From: Limnohabitans kasalickyi | Lineage (GTDB): Bacteria; Pseudomonadota; Gammaproteobacteria; Burkholderiales; Burkholderiaceae_C | DNA length: 64,000 nt | Assembly (NCBI GenBank): GCA_965234325.1 | Contig: OZ248419.1 | Coordinates: forward strand, 62,001 to 126,000 | Reading direction: 5' to 3' | Shown: positions 36,092 to 45,038 of the stretch, in pieces | How positions within the stretch are numbered: position 1 is the stretch's first letter | Layout: every line of letters begins with the position of its first letter | Made by a program: the position numbers and the translations under genes | Notes under the pieces: model-generated | The model's database searches: none | The model's input: the letters and a program-made list of their open reading frames with translations, nothing else | What the model was told of the DNA's origin: nothing

Positions 36092-37021
36092 TCAAGCCCG
36101 ATCTGCCACACGCTCGCCCAGCAGGCCCGAAGGCCGCAGCGTCAACACCACGATAAGCACGATGAACGCCAAGATGTCGGTGTAATGGCTGCCCAACACG
36201 CCACCCGTCCAAGCGCCCAAGTAGCCAGAACCGATCGACTCAATCAGCCCCAACAGCAGCCCGCCCACCACAGCACCGGCCAAATTGCCAATGCCACCAA
36301 ACACGGCAGCTGTGAAGGCTTTCAGACCCGGCAAAAATCCCATGGCGTGCTGCACGGTGCCGTAGTTGGAGGCCCACATCACGCCCGCGATGGTGGCCAG
36401 CACCGCACCGATGATGAAGGTGGCCGAAATCACCGTGTCGGGCTTGACACCCATCAAACTGGCGACGCGTGGGTTTTCTGCCGTGGCACGCATGGCACGT
36501 CCGAGCTGGGTGCGGTTGACCAGCCATGACAACACGGCCAGCGCCATGGCCGTGACCGCCAAAATCATGATTTGCGTGGGCGTGATGACCGCCTCGCCAA
36601 TGGCAATGGGCGTGCTGGGCAACAGCGTGGGAAACGATTTGTAATTGGGCTTCCACACAATCATGGCGATGGTTTGCAACAAAATCGACATGCCGATTGC
36701 GGTGATGAGTGGGGCCAACTTGGGCGCATTGCGCAAAGGGCGATAAGCGATTTTTTCAATCGCAAAGTTCAGCGTTGCGGCTGCAGTCGAGGCCACCGCC
36801 ATGGAAATCAGCAAGATCACCCAACCCGGTGTGTCAGGCATGAGCGGCTGCAACAGGCCGATGACCGACCAGCTGCACAAAGCACCGATCATCAGCACCT
36901 CGCCATGCGCGAAGTTGATGAGGTTGATGATGCCGTAGACCATGGTGTAGCCCAGCGCCACCAACGCGTACATGCTGCCCAGCACCAAGCCGTTGATGAC
37001 TTGTTGAAGCAAGACGTCCAT
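36092..37021 (-). CDS. livH: Branched-chain amino acid ABC transporter permease LivH
   Basis: 309 residues. A polytopic permease with MYALVALGYTMVYGIINLINFAHGE at the N-terminus and RAMRATAENPRVASLMGV as the ATPase-contact loop. It starts 3 bases after the rarA stop. No LivK-type binding protein is in the window, so the substrate of this importer is open. Confidence 0.95.
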   Translation of the reverse strand: MDVLLQQVINGLVLGSMYALVALGYTMVYGIINLINFAHGEVLMIGALCSWSVIGLLQPLMPDTPGWVILLISMAVASTAAATLNFAIEKIAYRPLRNAPKLAPLITAIGMSILLQTIAMIVWKPNYKSFPTLLPSTPIAIGEAVITPTQIMILAVTAMALAVLSWLVNRTQLGRAMRATAENPRVASLMGVKPDTVISATFIIGAVLATIAGVMWASNYGTVQHAMGFLPGLKAFTAAVFGGIGNLAGAVVGGLLLGLIESIGSGYLGAWTGGVLGSHYTDILAFIVLIVVLTLRPSGLLGERVADRA

Positions 37022-37024
37022 TTG

Positions 37025-38314
37025 TTATTTACCTGCTTGTTGGTTTTTGTCGCGCAACTGGCGCAATTTGTCAGCGATTTTGATCTCTAAACCGCGCTCG
37101 ACGGGACGGTAAAAGCCCGTACTTTCCAAGCCTTCGGGCATGTAGTTTTCACCGGCTGCGAAGCCGTCTTCCTCGTCATGCGCGTAACGGTAGCCCTTGC
37201 CCCAGTCCATGTCTTTCATCATTTTTGTGGGGGCGTTGCGCAAGTGCATGGGCACAGGGCGCGTGCCGTCTTTTTTAACCAAGGCTCTGGCTTCTTTGTA
37301 GGCTTTGTAGACCGCGTTAGATTTGGGAGCCACCGCCAGATACACCACGCATTCAGCCAGGGCCAACTCGCCTTCTGGTGAGCCCAAGCGCTCGTAAACC
37401 TCGGCGGCATCCAGCGCCAGACGCAAGGCACGTGGGTCGGCCAAGCCAATGTCTTCGGCGGCCATGCGAATCAAGCGGCGCGCCATGTATTTGGGCTCGG
37501 CGCCACCATCGAGCATGCGCACCAGCCAATACAAAGCCGCATCGGGGTCTGAACCGCGCACCGACTTGTGCAGCGCGCTGATGGTGTCGTAAAACTGTTC
37601 GCCGCCTTTGTCGTAACGGCGCATGCGTTCGCCCAGCACGCGCATCAGCCATGCGTCGTTGATGGCTTCTAGCTTCTCTCGGTTGGCCGCCACCGCCAAG
37701 GTTTCCAGCGTGTTGAGCAAGCGGCGGGCATCGCCATCGGCGTAGGCAATGAGTCGCTGCAAGGCGGCTTCATCCAGCCCAGGCACAGCACCCATGGCTT
37801 GCGCTTTGGCAATAATTTGCCCCAAATCTTGCTCGCTCAGCGACTGCAACACATACACCGCAGCGCGAGACAGCAAGGCCGAATTCACTTCAAACGAAGG
37901 GTTCTCGGTGGTCGCGCCAATGAAGGTGAACAACCCCGACTCCACATGCGGCAAAAACGCGTCTTGCTGGCTTTTGTTGAAGCGGTGCACCTCGTCCACA
38001 AACATGATGGTGCGTTTGGGGTCGATGCCATCACGCTGGGCGATGGCCAAGTCCACCGCTTCGCGAATTTCTTTCACGCCGCCCAGCACCGCGCTGATGG
38101 ACAAAAACTGCGCATCAAATGCATCGGCCATCAAACGGGCGATGGTGGTTTTGCCCACGCCGGGCGGCCCCCACAAAATGCAACTGTGCGGTTGGCCCGA
38201 CTCAAATGCCACACGCAGCGCCATGCCCTCGCCCAGCACATGCTGCTGGCCGATGACCTCACCTAAAGTGCGCGGCCGCAGACGTTCGGCGAGGGGGGTG
38301 TGGGTGGTATTCAC
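37025..38314 (-). CDS. rarA: Replication-associated recombination protein A (RarA/MgsA)
   Basis: 429 residues from GTG 38314; longer readings enter the glycosylase gene. A clamp-loader-type AAA+ ATPase acting at stalled forks: N-terminal PLAERLRPRTLGEVIGQQH, Walker A GPPGVGKTT, Walker B MFVDEVHR, sensor 1 GATTENPSF, and the C-terminal tetramerisation domain with NAPTKMMKDMDWGKGY. Lies in the conserved ftsK-lolA-rarA cluster. Confidence 0.96.
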   Translation of the reverse strand: MNTTHTPLAERLRPRTLGEVIGQQHVLGEGMALRVAFESGQPHSCILWGPPGVGKTTIARLMADAFDAQFLSISAVLGGVKEIREAVDLAIAQRDGIDPKRTIMFVDEVHRFNKSQQDAFLPHVESGLFTFIGATTENPSFEVNSALLSRAAVYVLQSLSEQDLGQIIAKAQAMGAVPGLDEAALQRLIAYADGDARRLLNTLETLAVAANREKLEAINDAWLMRVLGERMRRYDKGGEQFYDTISALHKSVRGSDPDAALYWLVRMLDGGAEPKYMARRLIRMAAEDIGLADPRALRLALDAAEVYERLGSPEGELALAECVVYLAVAPKSNAVYKAYKEARALVKKDGTRPVPMHLRNAPTKMMKDMDWGKGYRYAHDEEDGFAAGENYMPEGLESTGFYRPVERGLEIKIADKLRQLRDKNQQAGK

Positions 38315-38360
38315 AAGAATGTGGGGTATCGTCAAAGGTCGAGAAAGTGTACCGAGCGTT

Positions 38361-38924
38361 TCAAGCGTGATCGTCAGGCGCGAGCATGCAGGGCGTGCTG
38401 GCCAGCCATTCACGCCAAGCCGCCAATTTACGTTCCAACGACCATGACGCATGGGCTGGGCTGGTGGATGGCAAGCGGGACACCGGCAAGCCCAAAGCGC
38501 GGGTCAGCACCGCGTGTTTGAAACTCTCGCCGCCATTGTGGCCAATCGCCACCAAGGCGGGGCAGCGCACGCGTAAGCTGAGCAAGTCGTTGGGCACGGC
38601 GTTTTGAATGCGGCTGTCCAAGCTGCCTTCGCGCTCACACGACCCGTAAACGTCCCACAAACCGACGCCTTGGGCCAGCAACCATTGCGCACGTTCGGCA
38701 TAGGCAAGCGTCAACACGTCAGGTCGATCGGGGGCCAATAAAGCGACCATGATTTTCCAAAATTGGTTGTGAGGATGGCCGTAGTACTGCTGTGACTTCA
38801 GCGATGCAACCCCCGGAAAACTGCCCAAAACCACCACCCGTGTGCGGGCATCAAGTAACGGCGGCAAACCCAACAACACGTTCGGGCTGCGCTGAATGCC
38901 GACCTCAGTACTCACCCACTGCAC
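38361..38924 (-). CDS. DNA-deoxyinosine (hypoxanthine) glycosylase, family 6 uracil-DNA glycosylase superfamily
   Basis: 187 residues from GTG 38924 (another GTG at 38915). Motif 1 VVVLGSFPGVASLKSQQYY with HPHNQFWKIM, and motif 2 LPSTSPAHASW, match the HDG branch, which removes deaminated adenine (hypoxanthine) from DNA rather than uracil. The catalytic Asn of that branch is expected in the HPHN block. It is inserted between lolA and rarA and packed head to tail. Confidence 0.85.
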   Translation of the reverse strand: MQWVSTEVGIQRSPNVLLGLPPLLDARTRVVVLGSFPGVASLKSQQYYGHPHNQFWKIMVALLAPDRPDVLTLAYAERAQWLLAQGVGLWDVYGSCEREGSLDSRIQNAVPNDLLSLRVRCPALVAIGHNGGESFKHAVLTRALGLPVSRLPSTSPAHASWSLERKLAAWREWLASTPCMLAPDDHA

Positions 38925-38927
38925 GCC

Positions 38928-39608
38928 TCAAGGGCGCACCACATCAACGCCTTTGGGCGGCACAAAATTAAAAGCGGCATGCCCCAAGCTGCTGGGGTTG
39001 ACTTCGAACCGCTCAAAACTCAGCACCGAGCGCTGGCCCAAGGCATCCAAAATATCCAGCTTGGCCAAGGCTGCGAAACCGCCGTCGAGGCGCAAGCCGA
39101 TGCGAACCGACTGCAAGGCACTGTCGCGGGCTTTGGGCGTGGCTAGCACCCATTGCAGGCTCTCGGCATCGGGCTCGGCGGTCAAGGTGAAGTCTTTTTG
39201 CAAAGCGCCCAAGTCGGCGGCCGTGGCCACCAATGCGGCGGGGGTGCTGGCCAAGGTTTGGGCCTGCTTGCGGGCTGTCACTTGTTCTAGGTCGGCGTCG
39301 TAGAGCCACAAGGTTTGACCATCGGCGACGATGACCATGGGGAACGGTTTTTGGTAATCAAAACGAAAGCGCGAGGGCCGTACAAAGGCAAAAGTGCCTG
39401 TCGATGTTTTGCCGCGCACAGTCTGCCCAGATTTGGCGGGCGGCGTGACCACTTGGGTGAAATCGGCGCGTCCGCTTTGGGTGGCTTTTAAAAATCGCTC
39501 TAGCGTGTCTAAGCTGCTGGCACAGGCCAGGCTGGCGCTCAAGGCGCAGACGACGAGCACAGCACCACGACGTATGCCGCGTTTTAAAAAAGCCAAATTG
39601 ATGACCAT
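38928..39608 (-). CDS. lolA: Outer-membrane lipoprotein carrier LolA
   Basis: 226 residues from ATG 39608, chosen because it gives a proper signal peptide (LKRGIRRGAVLVVCALSASLACA). In-frame ATGs at 39647 and 39671 would overlap ftsK. The periplasmic chaperone ferries lipoproteins to LolB: the GTFAFVRPSRFRFDYQKPF, ADGQTLWLYD and KLDILDALGQRS blocks follow LolA. Coded after ftsK as in most proteobacteria. Confidence 0.92.
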   Translation of the reverse strand: MVINLAFLKRGIRRGAVLVVCALSASLACASSLDTLERFLKATQSGRADFTQVVTPPAKSGQTVRGKTSTGTFAFVRPSRFRFDYQKPFPMVIVADGQTLWLYDADLEQVTARKQAQTLASTPAALVATAADLGALQKDFTLTAEPDAESLQWVLATPKARDSALQSVRIGLRLDGGFAALAKLDILDALGQRSVLSFERFEVNPSSLGHAAFNFVPPKGVDVVRP

Positions 39609-39639
39609 GCCGCTTTCGGCCGGATCCTGCGCATCTTGC

Positions 39640-41991
39640 TTATTCATCTCTTTTAGGTACCAAAATTTCACGCTGGCCGTTGTTGCTCATGGCGCTGACC
39701 ATGCCGGCTTTTTCCATGTCTTCCACCAAACGGGCCGCACGGTTGTAGCCAATTTTCAAGTGACGCTGCACCAGCGAAATGCTGGCCTTGCGGTTTTTGA
39801 GCACCACCTCAACGGCTTGGTCGTACATGGGGTCTTTTTCAGCGGGTGCATCACCAAACAAATCGGGGCCTGCCGCATTGCCGTCGCCATCGAGCGTGCC
39901 ACCTTCAAGCACGCCTTCGATGTAGTCGGGCTCGCCTTTGCTCTTGAGGTAGTTCACGACGCGGTGCACTTCTTCGTCACTCACAAACGCACCGTGCACC
40001 CGCACCGGAAAGCCTGTGCCGCTGGCCATGTACAACATGTCACCCATGCCCAACAAGGCCTCTGCGCCCATTTGGTCGAGGATGGTGCGGCTGTCAATTT
40101 TGGAGCCCACCGAAAACGCAATACGCGTGGGAATGTTGGCTTTGATCAGACCTGTAATCACGTCCACACTAGGACGTTGTGTGGCCAAAATCAAATGGAT
40201 GCCTGCTGCACGGGCCTTTTGCGCCAAGCGTGCAATGAGCTCTTCAATCTTCTTGCCCACAACCATCATCAAGTCGGCCAACTCGTCAATCACCACCACG
40301 ATGTGCGGCAGGCGTTGTAAGGGCTCGGGCTGATCGGGCGTCAAGCTGAAGGGGTTGTAGATGAACTCTTCACGCGCGGCGGCTTCGTCAATCTTGGCGT
40401 TGTAGCCCGCGAGGTTACGCACACCCAGTTTGCTCATGAGCTTGTAGCGTTTCTCCATTTCGCCCACGCACCAGTTCAGGCCGTGTGCAGCTTGACGCAT
40501 GTCGGTCACCACGGGGGCTAGCAAATGCGGAATACCTTCGTACACCGACATTTCCAACATCTTGGGGTCGATCATCAGCAGGCGAACATCGCGCGCTTCG
40601 GCCTTGTAGAGCAAGGACAAAATCATGGCGTTGATACCCACCGACTTACCTGAGCCCGTGGTACCCGCCACCAAGACGTGGGGCATCTTGGCCAAGTCAG
40701 CCACGATGGGATTACCCACAATGTCTTTGCCCAAACCCATGGTGAGCATGGACTTGGATTCGTTGTACACATCGGAGCCCAAAATTTCGCTGAGGCGAAT
40801 GGACTGACGCTTGGCATTGGGCAGCTCCAACGCCATGTAGTTTTTACCGGGAATGGTTTCGACCACGCGAATGGACACCAGCGACAACGAACGCGCCAAG
40901 TCTTTGGCGAGGTTCAGCACTTGCGAACCTTTCACGCCAGTGGCGGGCTCAATTTCGTAACGGGTGATCACAGGGCCAGGCGACGCCGCCACCACACGCA
41001 CTTCCACGCCGAAGTCTTTAAGTTTTTTCTCAATCATGCGGCTGGTCATTTCCAGCGTTTCGGGGGCCACGGTGTCTTGGCGAATGAGGGGGTCGTCCAG
41101 CAAATCGACTTGCGGTAAACGGGAGTCGGTCGCCGCGTCGGTGAACAAGGTTTTTTGGCGTTCTTTGGCCACGCGTGCACTCTTAGGCACCTCGATCACT
41201 TCGGGCTCAATGTGCACGGCGATAGGTGGGTGCTCTTTGATGTCCACACGTTCTTCAAACACCACTTCTTCGCGCTCACGGGCAGCGACCAAACCATAGG
41301 CCACGTCTTGCTCACGCTCACGGCGTTCACGCCACGTCTCGATGGCACCGTCCAACCAAGCGCCTAAGTTTTCAGCGGTCTGAGCCCACGAAAAGCGAAA
41401 CACCCACGAGGCACCCACCACGCCAAACACAATAAAAATCAAACCCGATCCGTTGAAGCCCAACCACTTCAAGCTGGATGGGCCCACCACATAGCCCAGC
41501 ACACCGCCGCTGACATGGCCGGGCAAGCGGTCTTCAAAGCGGTACAAACGCGTCCACTCCAAACCTGCGCTGCAAATCAGCAACAAAGCCAAGCCTATCC
41601 AAAACGCGAACTGGGTGTAGCGCCAACCGACAGGGTCGTCGTGTACCGAATCGTCATCACGCAAACGGTCGGCCAAGGCGGAGAGCCAGGCCACACTGGC
41701 CGCTGCAAAGCACCACCACACCGAGTAGCCCAGCAAAAAGAAGCTCATGTCGCCCAACCATGCGCCCAAGCGGCCGCCAAAGTTACGCACTGTGCCACCC
41801 GCCCCCGACGTGGTCCAAGCAGGGTCCAGTGGCGAATGGGTGATCAGGGCCAAAAACCAAAAGGTCATGAACACAAAGCCAGCGGTCAGCGCAATTTCTT
41901 GCGCAAAGCGTCGCCAGCCAGTCGGTTCGCGGTCCTTGTCAGCGCCAGAAGCGCGGGTTTCGTTTTTGAGGGTGTTGAGCGAGTAAGTCAT
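39640..41991 (-). CDS. ftsK: DNA translocase FtsK
   Basis: 783 residues, the short betaproteobacterial form. Four N-terminal membrane helices (about 35-55, 84-106, 128-147, 175-205), a short Pro/Glu linker, then the RecA-like motor with Walker A AGTTGSGKSVGIN and Walker B VVVIDELADLMM, and the C-terminal gamma winged helix (RRHLKIGYNRAARLVEDME region) that reads KOPS. It resolves chromosome dimers at division. Divergent from trxB. Confidence 0.97.
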   Translation of the reverse strand: MTYSLNTLKNETRASGADKDREPTGWRRFAQEIALTAGFVFMTFWFLALITHSPLDPAWTTSGAGGTVRNFGGRLGAWLGDMSFFLLGYSVWWCFAAASVAWLSALADRLRDDDSVHDDPVGWRYTQFAFWIGLALLLICSAGLEWTRLYRFEDRLPGHVSGGVLGYVVGPSSLKWLGFNGSGLIFIVFGVVGASWVFRFSWAQTAENLGAWLDGAIETWRERREREQDVAYGLVAAREREEVVFEERVDIKEHPPIAVHIEPEVIEVPKSARVAKERQKTLFTDAATDSRLPQVDLLDDPLIRQDTVAPETLEMTSRMIEKKLKDFGVEVRVVAASPGPVITRYEIEPATGVKGSQVLNLAKDLARSLSLVSIRVVETIPGKNYMALELPNAKRQSIRLSEILGSDVYNESKSMLTMGLGKDIVGNPIVADLAKMPHVLVAGTTGSGKSVGINAMILSLLYKAEARDVRLLMIDPKMLEMSVYEGIPHLLAPVVTDMRQAAHGLNWCVGEMEKRYKLMSKLGVRNLAGYNAKIDEAAAREEFIYNPFSLTPDQPEPLQRLPHIVVVIDELADLMMVVGKKIEELIARLAQKARAAGIHLILATQRPSVDVITGLIKANIPTRIAFSVGSKIDSRTILDQMGAEALLGMGDMLYMASGTGFPVRVHGAFVSDEEVHRVVNYLKSKGEPDYIEGVLEGGTLDGDGNAAGPDLFGDAPAEKDPMYDQAVEVVLKNRKASISLVQRHLKIGYNRAARLVEDMEKAGMVSAMSNNGQREILVPKRDE

Positions 41992-42093
41992 GTTTCAAGA
42001 GAGAGCTTACCCGAGAGGCAGCCTGACGCAACGCAGGGCCATGGGGGCTTTCTTACAATCTAGCTCTTATTGTCTCTTTGGATAGCGCGCCTC

Positions 42094-43050
42094 ATGTCTA
42101 ATTCCCAACACGCTCAAGTTTTGATTCTCGGCTCTGGCCCTGCTGGCTACACAGCCGCCGTCTACGCAGCACGCGCCAATTTGAAGCCCCTGCTGATCAC
42201 CGGCATGGCCCAGGGCGGCCAATTGATGACCACCACCGAAGTCGATAACTGGCCCGCCGACGTGCACGGCGTGCAAGGCCCCGAGCTGATGCAACGTTTT
42301 CAGCAACACGCGGAGCGCTTCAACACCCAGATCGTGTTTGACCATATCAACAAAGTCGATTTCTCCAAGCGCCCCTTCACTTTGACGGGCGACAGCGGCA
42401 CCTACACCTGCGACACCCTCATCATTTGCACGGGCGCATCGGCCAAGTACCTCGGTCTGCCCTCTGAAGAAGCCTTCATGGGCCGCGGCGTGTCAGGCTG
42501 TGCCACCTGCGACGGTTTCTTCTACCGCGACCAAGTGGTCAGCGTGGTGGGCGGCGGCAACACGGCCGTGGAAGAAGCACTGTATTTGTCCAACATCGCG
42601 TCCAAGGTTCACTTGGTGCATCGCCGCGACACGTTCAAGGCCGAAGCGATCATGATCGACAAGCTCATGGAGAAAGTCGCCGCAGGCAAGATCGTGCTCG
42701 AAACCCACAGCACCTTGGACGAAGTCTTGGGCGACGCGTCTGGCGTCACCGGCATTCGTTTGAAGAGCACGAAAGACGGCAGCACCCGTGATTTGGCGAC
42801 CCAAGGCTGCTTCATCGCGATTGGCCACTCACCCAACACCGGCATTTTTGAAGGCCAACTGGACATGAAAGGTGGCTATTTGCTGACCAAGAGCGGTTCT
42901 GAAGGCTTTGCCACCATGACCAGCGTACCTGGCATTTTTGCGGCCGGCGACGTGCAAGACCACATTTACCGCCAAGCGATCACCAGCGCTGGCACTGGCT
43001 GCATGGCCGCTTTGGACGCCCAGCGTTTCTTAGAGCAAGGCGCTCACTGA
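42094..43050 (+). CDS. trxB: Thioredoxin reductase
   Basis: 318 residues from ATG 42094. FAD-binding GSGPAGYTAAVYAARA, redox-active CATC in SGCATCDGFFYR, NADPH-binding GGGNTAVEEA and the C-terminal FAD block GIFAAGDVQD. It reduces thioredoxin with NADPH in the cytosol. Its place next to ftsK is conserved in proteobacteria. Confidence 0.97.
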   Translation: MSNSQHAQVLILGSGPAGYTAAVYAARANLKPLLITGMAQGGQLMTTTEVDNWPADVHGVQGPELMQRFQQHAERFNTQIVFDHINKVDFSKRPFTLTGDSGTYTCDTLIICTGASAKYLGLPSEEAFMGRGVSGCATCDGFFYRDQVVSVVGGGNTAVEEALYLSNIASKVHLVHRRDTFKAEAIMIDKLMEKVAAGKIVLETHSTLDEVLGDASGVTGIRLKSTKDGSTRDLATQGCFIAIGHSPNTGIFEGQLDMKGGYLLTKSGSEGFATMTSVPGIFAAGDVQDHIYRQAITSAGTGCMAALDAQRFLEQGAH

Positions 43051-43177
43051 TCAAAGCGACTTAAAACGCGCTACAATTTCAGGCTTTGCTGGATTCAGCG
43101 AAGTTGGGTTACCGCCACCCTTTCTGGCGAGGTGAGGCGCTCGTGTGAACGACCGCCGTTGAATATGGAGTGTCCAC

Positions 43178-43411
43178 ATGGCACGCGTATGTGAAGTCAC
43201 GGGCAAAGGCCCTATGTCTGGGAACAACGTTTCCCACGCTAACAACAAAACAAAACGCCGTTTTTTGCCTAACCTGCAATACCGCCGTTTCTGGGTAGAG
43301 ACTGAAAACCGTTGGGTTCGCTTGCGCGTTTCTAGCGCAGCTCTGCGTTTGATCGACAAAAACGGCATCGACGCCGTGTTGGCTGACTTGCGTTCGCGCG
43401 GTCAAGCTTAA
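43178..43411 (+). CDS. rpmB: 50S ribosomal protein L28
   Basis: 77 residues, the normal length: MARVCEVTGKGPMSGNNVSH opens the protein, with NLQYRRFWVE and the C-terminal RLIDKNGIDAVLADL. Located with rpmG 25 bases downstream. A 127-base leader after trxB holds a TACAAT (43072-43077) that could be the -10 of an own promoter. Confidence 0.97.
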   Translation: MARVCEVTGKGPMSGNNVSHANNKTKRRFLPNLQYRRFWVETENRWVRLRVSSAALRLIDKNGIDAVLADLRSRGQA

Positions 43412-43436
43412 TTCCAGTTACTGAAAGGACACGATC

Positions 43437-43607
43437 ATGGCATCCAAAGGCGGACGCGAAAAAATCAAGCTGGAATCGACAGCCGGCACAGGTCACTTCT
43501 ACACGACCAGCAAAAACAAGAAAACAATGCCCGAGAAAATGTTGATCATGAAATTTGATCCCAAAGCTCGCAAGCACGTTGAATACAAGGAAACCAAACT
43601 GAAGTAA
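43437..43607 (+). CDS. rpmG: 50S ribosomal protein L33
   Basis: 56 residues, ATG 43437 to TAA 43605-43607, with GAAAGGA 10 bases upstream. MASKGGREKIKLEST at the N-terminus, then GHFYTTSKNKK and the basic C-terminus KHVEYKETKLK are L33. It lacks the zinc-binding Cys pairs (C-minus form). Too short for many ORF lists but certain from position and sequence. Confidence 0.97.
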   Translation: MASKGGREKIKLESTAGTGHFYTTSKNKKTMPEKMLIMKFDPKARKHVEYKETKLK

Positions 43608-43630
43608 TTCAGGTTGGACCTCAACAAATA

Positions 43631-43660
43631 ACCCGCTCATCGTTTGATGGCGGGTTTTTT
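43631..43660 (+). terminator. Intrinsic terminator of rpmB-rpmG
   Basis: ACCCGC-T-CATC-GTTT-GATG-GCGGGT followed by six T, 23 bases after the rpmG stop. Confidence 0.88.
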
Positions 43661-43730
43661 GTTGTCTGTACGAAACTAAGCTCATGTGCACTGCGGGCTC
43701 AGCTGTGCGGGATTGACGTCGCCCAAAAGA

Positions 43731-43752
43731 AAAGGCACCCGAAGGTGCCTTT
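43731..43752 (-). terminator. Intrinsic terminator of the desaturase gene
   Basis: On the minus strand AAAGGCACC-TTCG-GGTGCCTTT, a UUCG tetraloop stem followed by TCTTTTG, 20 bases after the desaturase stop. Confidence 0.85.
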
Positions 43753-43771
43753 GTCTTGAGCGCTGTATTGT

Positions 43772-44983
43772 TTACACGCGTGCAGCGCGCATCTGCATCG
43801 AGAACTCTTGCAGGGCAGCAATGCCGCTGGCCTCAGCGCGTTTGCACCACGCTTGCAGGTCTTGCGCCAGCTGAGCGCGGTTGAGGTTGGTGTTGAGCCA
43901 CAACTGGCGCAGCTCTTCACGCATCTTCACCATGGTGTCCACATTGGGCAAGGCAGCGCGGGCAAGGGCTAACTGCTCGGCGACCGTTGCAGGCACCTTC
44001 TCGGCATCGCGGTGCATCCAACGCTTGGCTGCCGCCAACACCGCTTCAGTGGGCAAGGTCGGCAGGTTGGACAACTCTTGGTTCATCGTCAAACGCAATT
44101 GGCGTGCGTAATTGGCCATCACCTCGTAGCGGTTGGCAATGACGGCTTCTAAGGTCTTTTCGTCAGCCACAGGCTTGATATCGCCAAAGGCCAATTTCGG
44201 CACAGTTTTCTTCACGGTGGCAAGACCACAGGTTTCCAAAATTCGAATGTAGAACCAACCTAAGTCGAACTCGTAGGGCTTGACCGACAACTTGGCCGAT
44301 GTGGGGTACGTGTGGTGGTTGTTGTGCAACTCTTCGCCACCAATCAGGATGCCCCAAGGGGAAATGTTGGTACTGGCATCGGTTGCCTCAAAATTGCGGT
44401 AACCCCAGTAGTGCGCTGCCCCGTTGATGATGCCGGCGGCTGTGATGGGAATCCACATCATTTGCACGGCCCAAACGGTGAGACCCAAGGCGCCAAACAA
44501 GGCCAAGTTGATGATGAGCATCAACGACACACCCCACACGGAATGGGGGGTGTAGAGGTTGCGCTCGATCCAGTCGGTGGGTGTGCCGTGGCCGAAACGA
44601 TCCAACGTCTCTTGGTTCTTGGACTCTTTGCGGTACAGCTCAGCACCGGTGAACAACACGGTTTTGATGCCATGCACATGCGGGCTGTGTGGGTCTTCCG
44701 CTTGCTCGCACTTGGCGTGGTGTTTGCGGTGAATCGCTGTCCACTGCTTGGTCACTTGGGCGGTGGTGAGCCACAGCCAAAAGCGGAAAAAGTGTGCCAC
44801 GACAGGGTGCAAATCTAGCGCACGGTGCGCCGAATGACGGTGCAAATAAATGGTCACACTGGCAATGGTGATGTGGGTGAGCACCATCGTGACCAAGAAA
44901 ACTTGCCAGCCAGAGAAATTCAAAAGGCCATTGCTCAACCAGTTCAAGGTTGCGTCAAGCCAAGCCCATTGGGGTAACAACAT
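43772..44983 (-). CDS. Membrane fatty acid (acyl-CoA/lipid delta-9-type) desaturase with C-terminal extension
   Basis: 403 residues from ATG 44983; the TTG at 44998 is less likely. Three His boxes of the di-iron desaturases are present: HRHSAHR, HRKHH and EELHNNHH, between four membrane helices. The core ends near residue 265; about 135 further residues are helical and soluble, a tail seen in burkholderial homologues. It introduces a double bond in acyl chains, adjusting membrane fluidity. Confidence 0.9.
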   Translation of the reverse strand: MLLPQWAWLDATLNWLSNGLLNFSGWQVFLVTMVLTHITIASVTIYLHRHSAHRALDLHPVVAHFFRFWLWLTTAQVTKQWTAIHRKHHAKCEQAEDPHSPHVHGIKTVLFTGAELYRKESKNQETLDRFGHGTPTDWIERNLYTPHSVWGVSLMLIINLALFGALGLTVWAVQMMWIPITAAGIINGAAHYWGYRNFEATDASTNISPWGILIGGEELHNNHHTYPTSAKLSVKPYEFDLGWFYIRILETCGLATVKKTVPKLAFGDIKPVADEKTLEAVIANRYEVMANYARQLRLTMNQELSNLPTLPTEAVLAAAKRWMHRDAEKVPATVAEQLALARAALPNVDTMVKMREELRQLWLNTNLNRAQLAQDLQAWCKRAEASGIAALQEFSMQMRAARV

Positions 44984-45038
44984 GTCAGAAACTTTCAATT
45001 CAATTGAATAACGAGCAGCGAGTTTAAGTGGGATAGCC

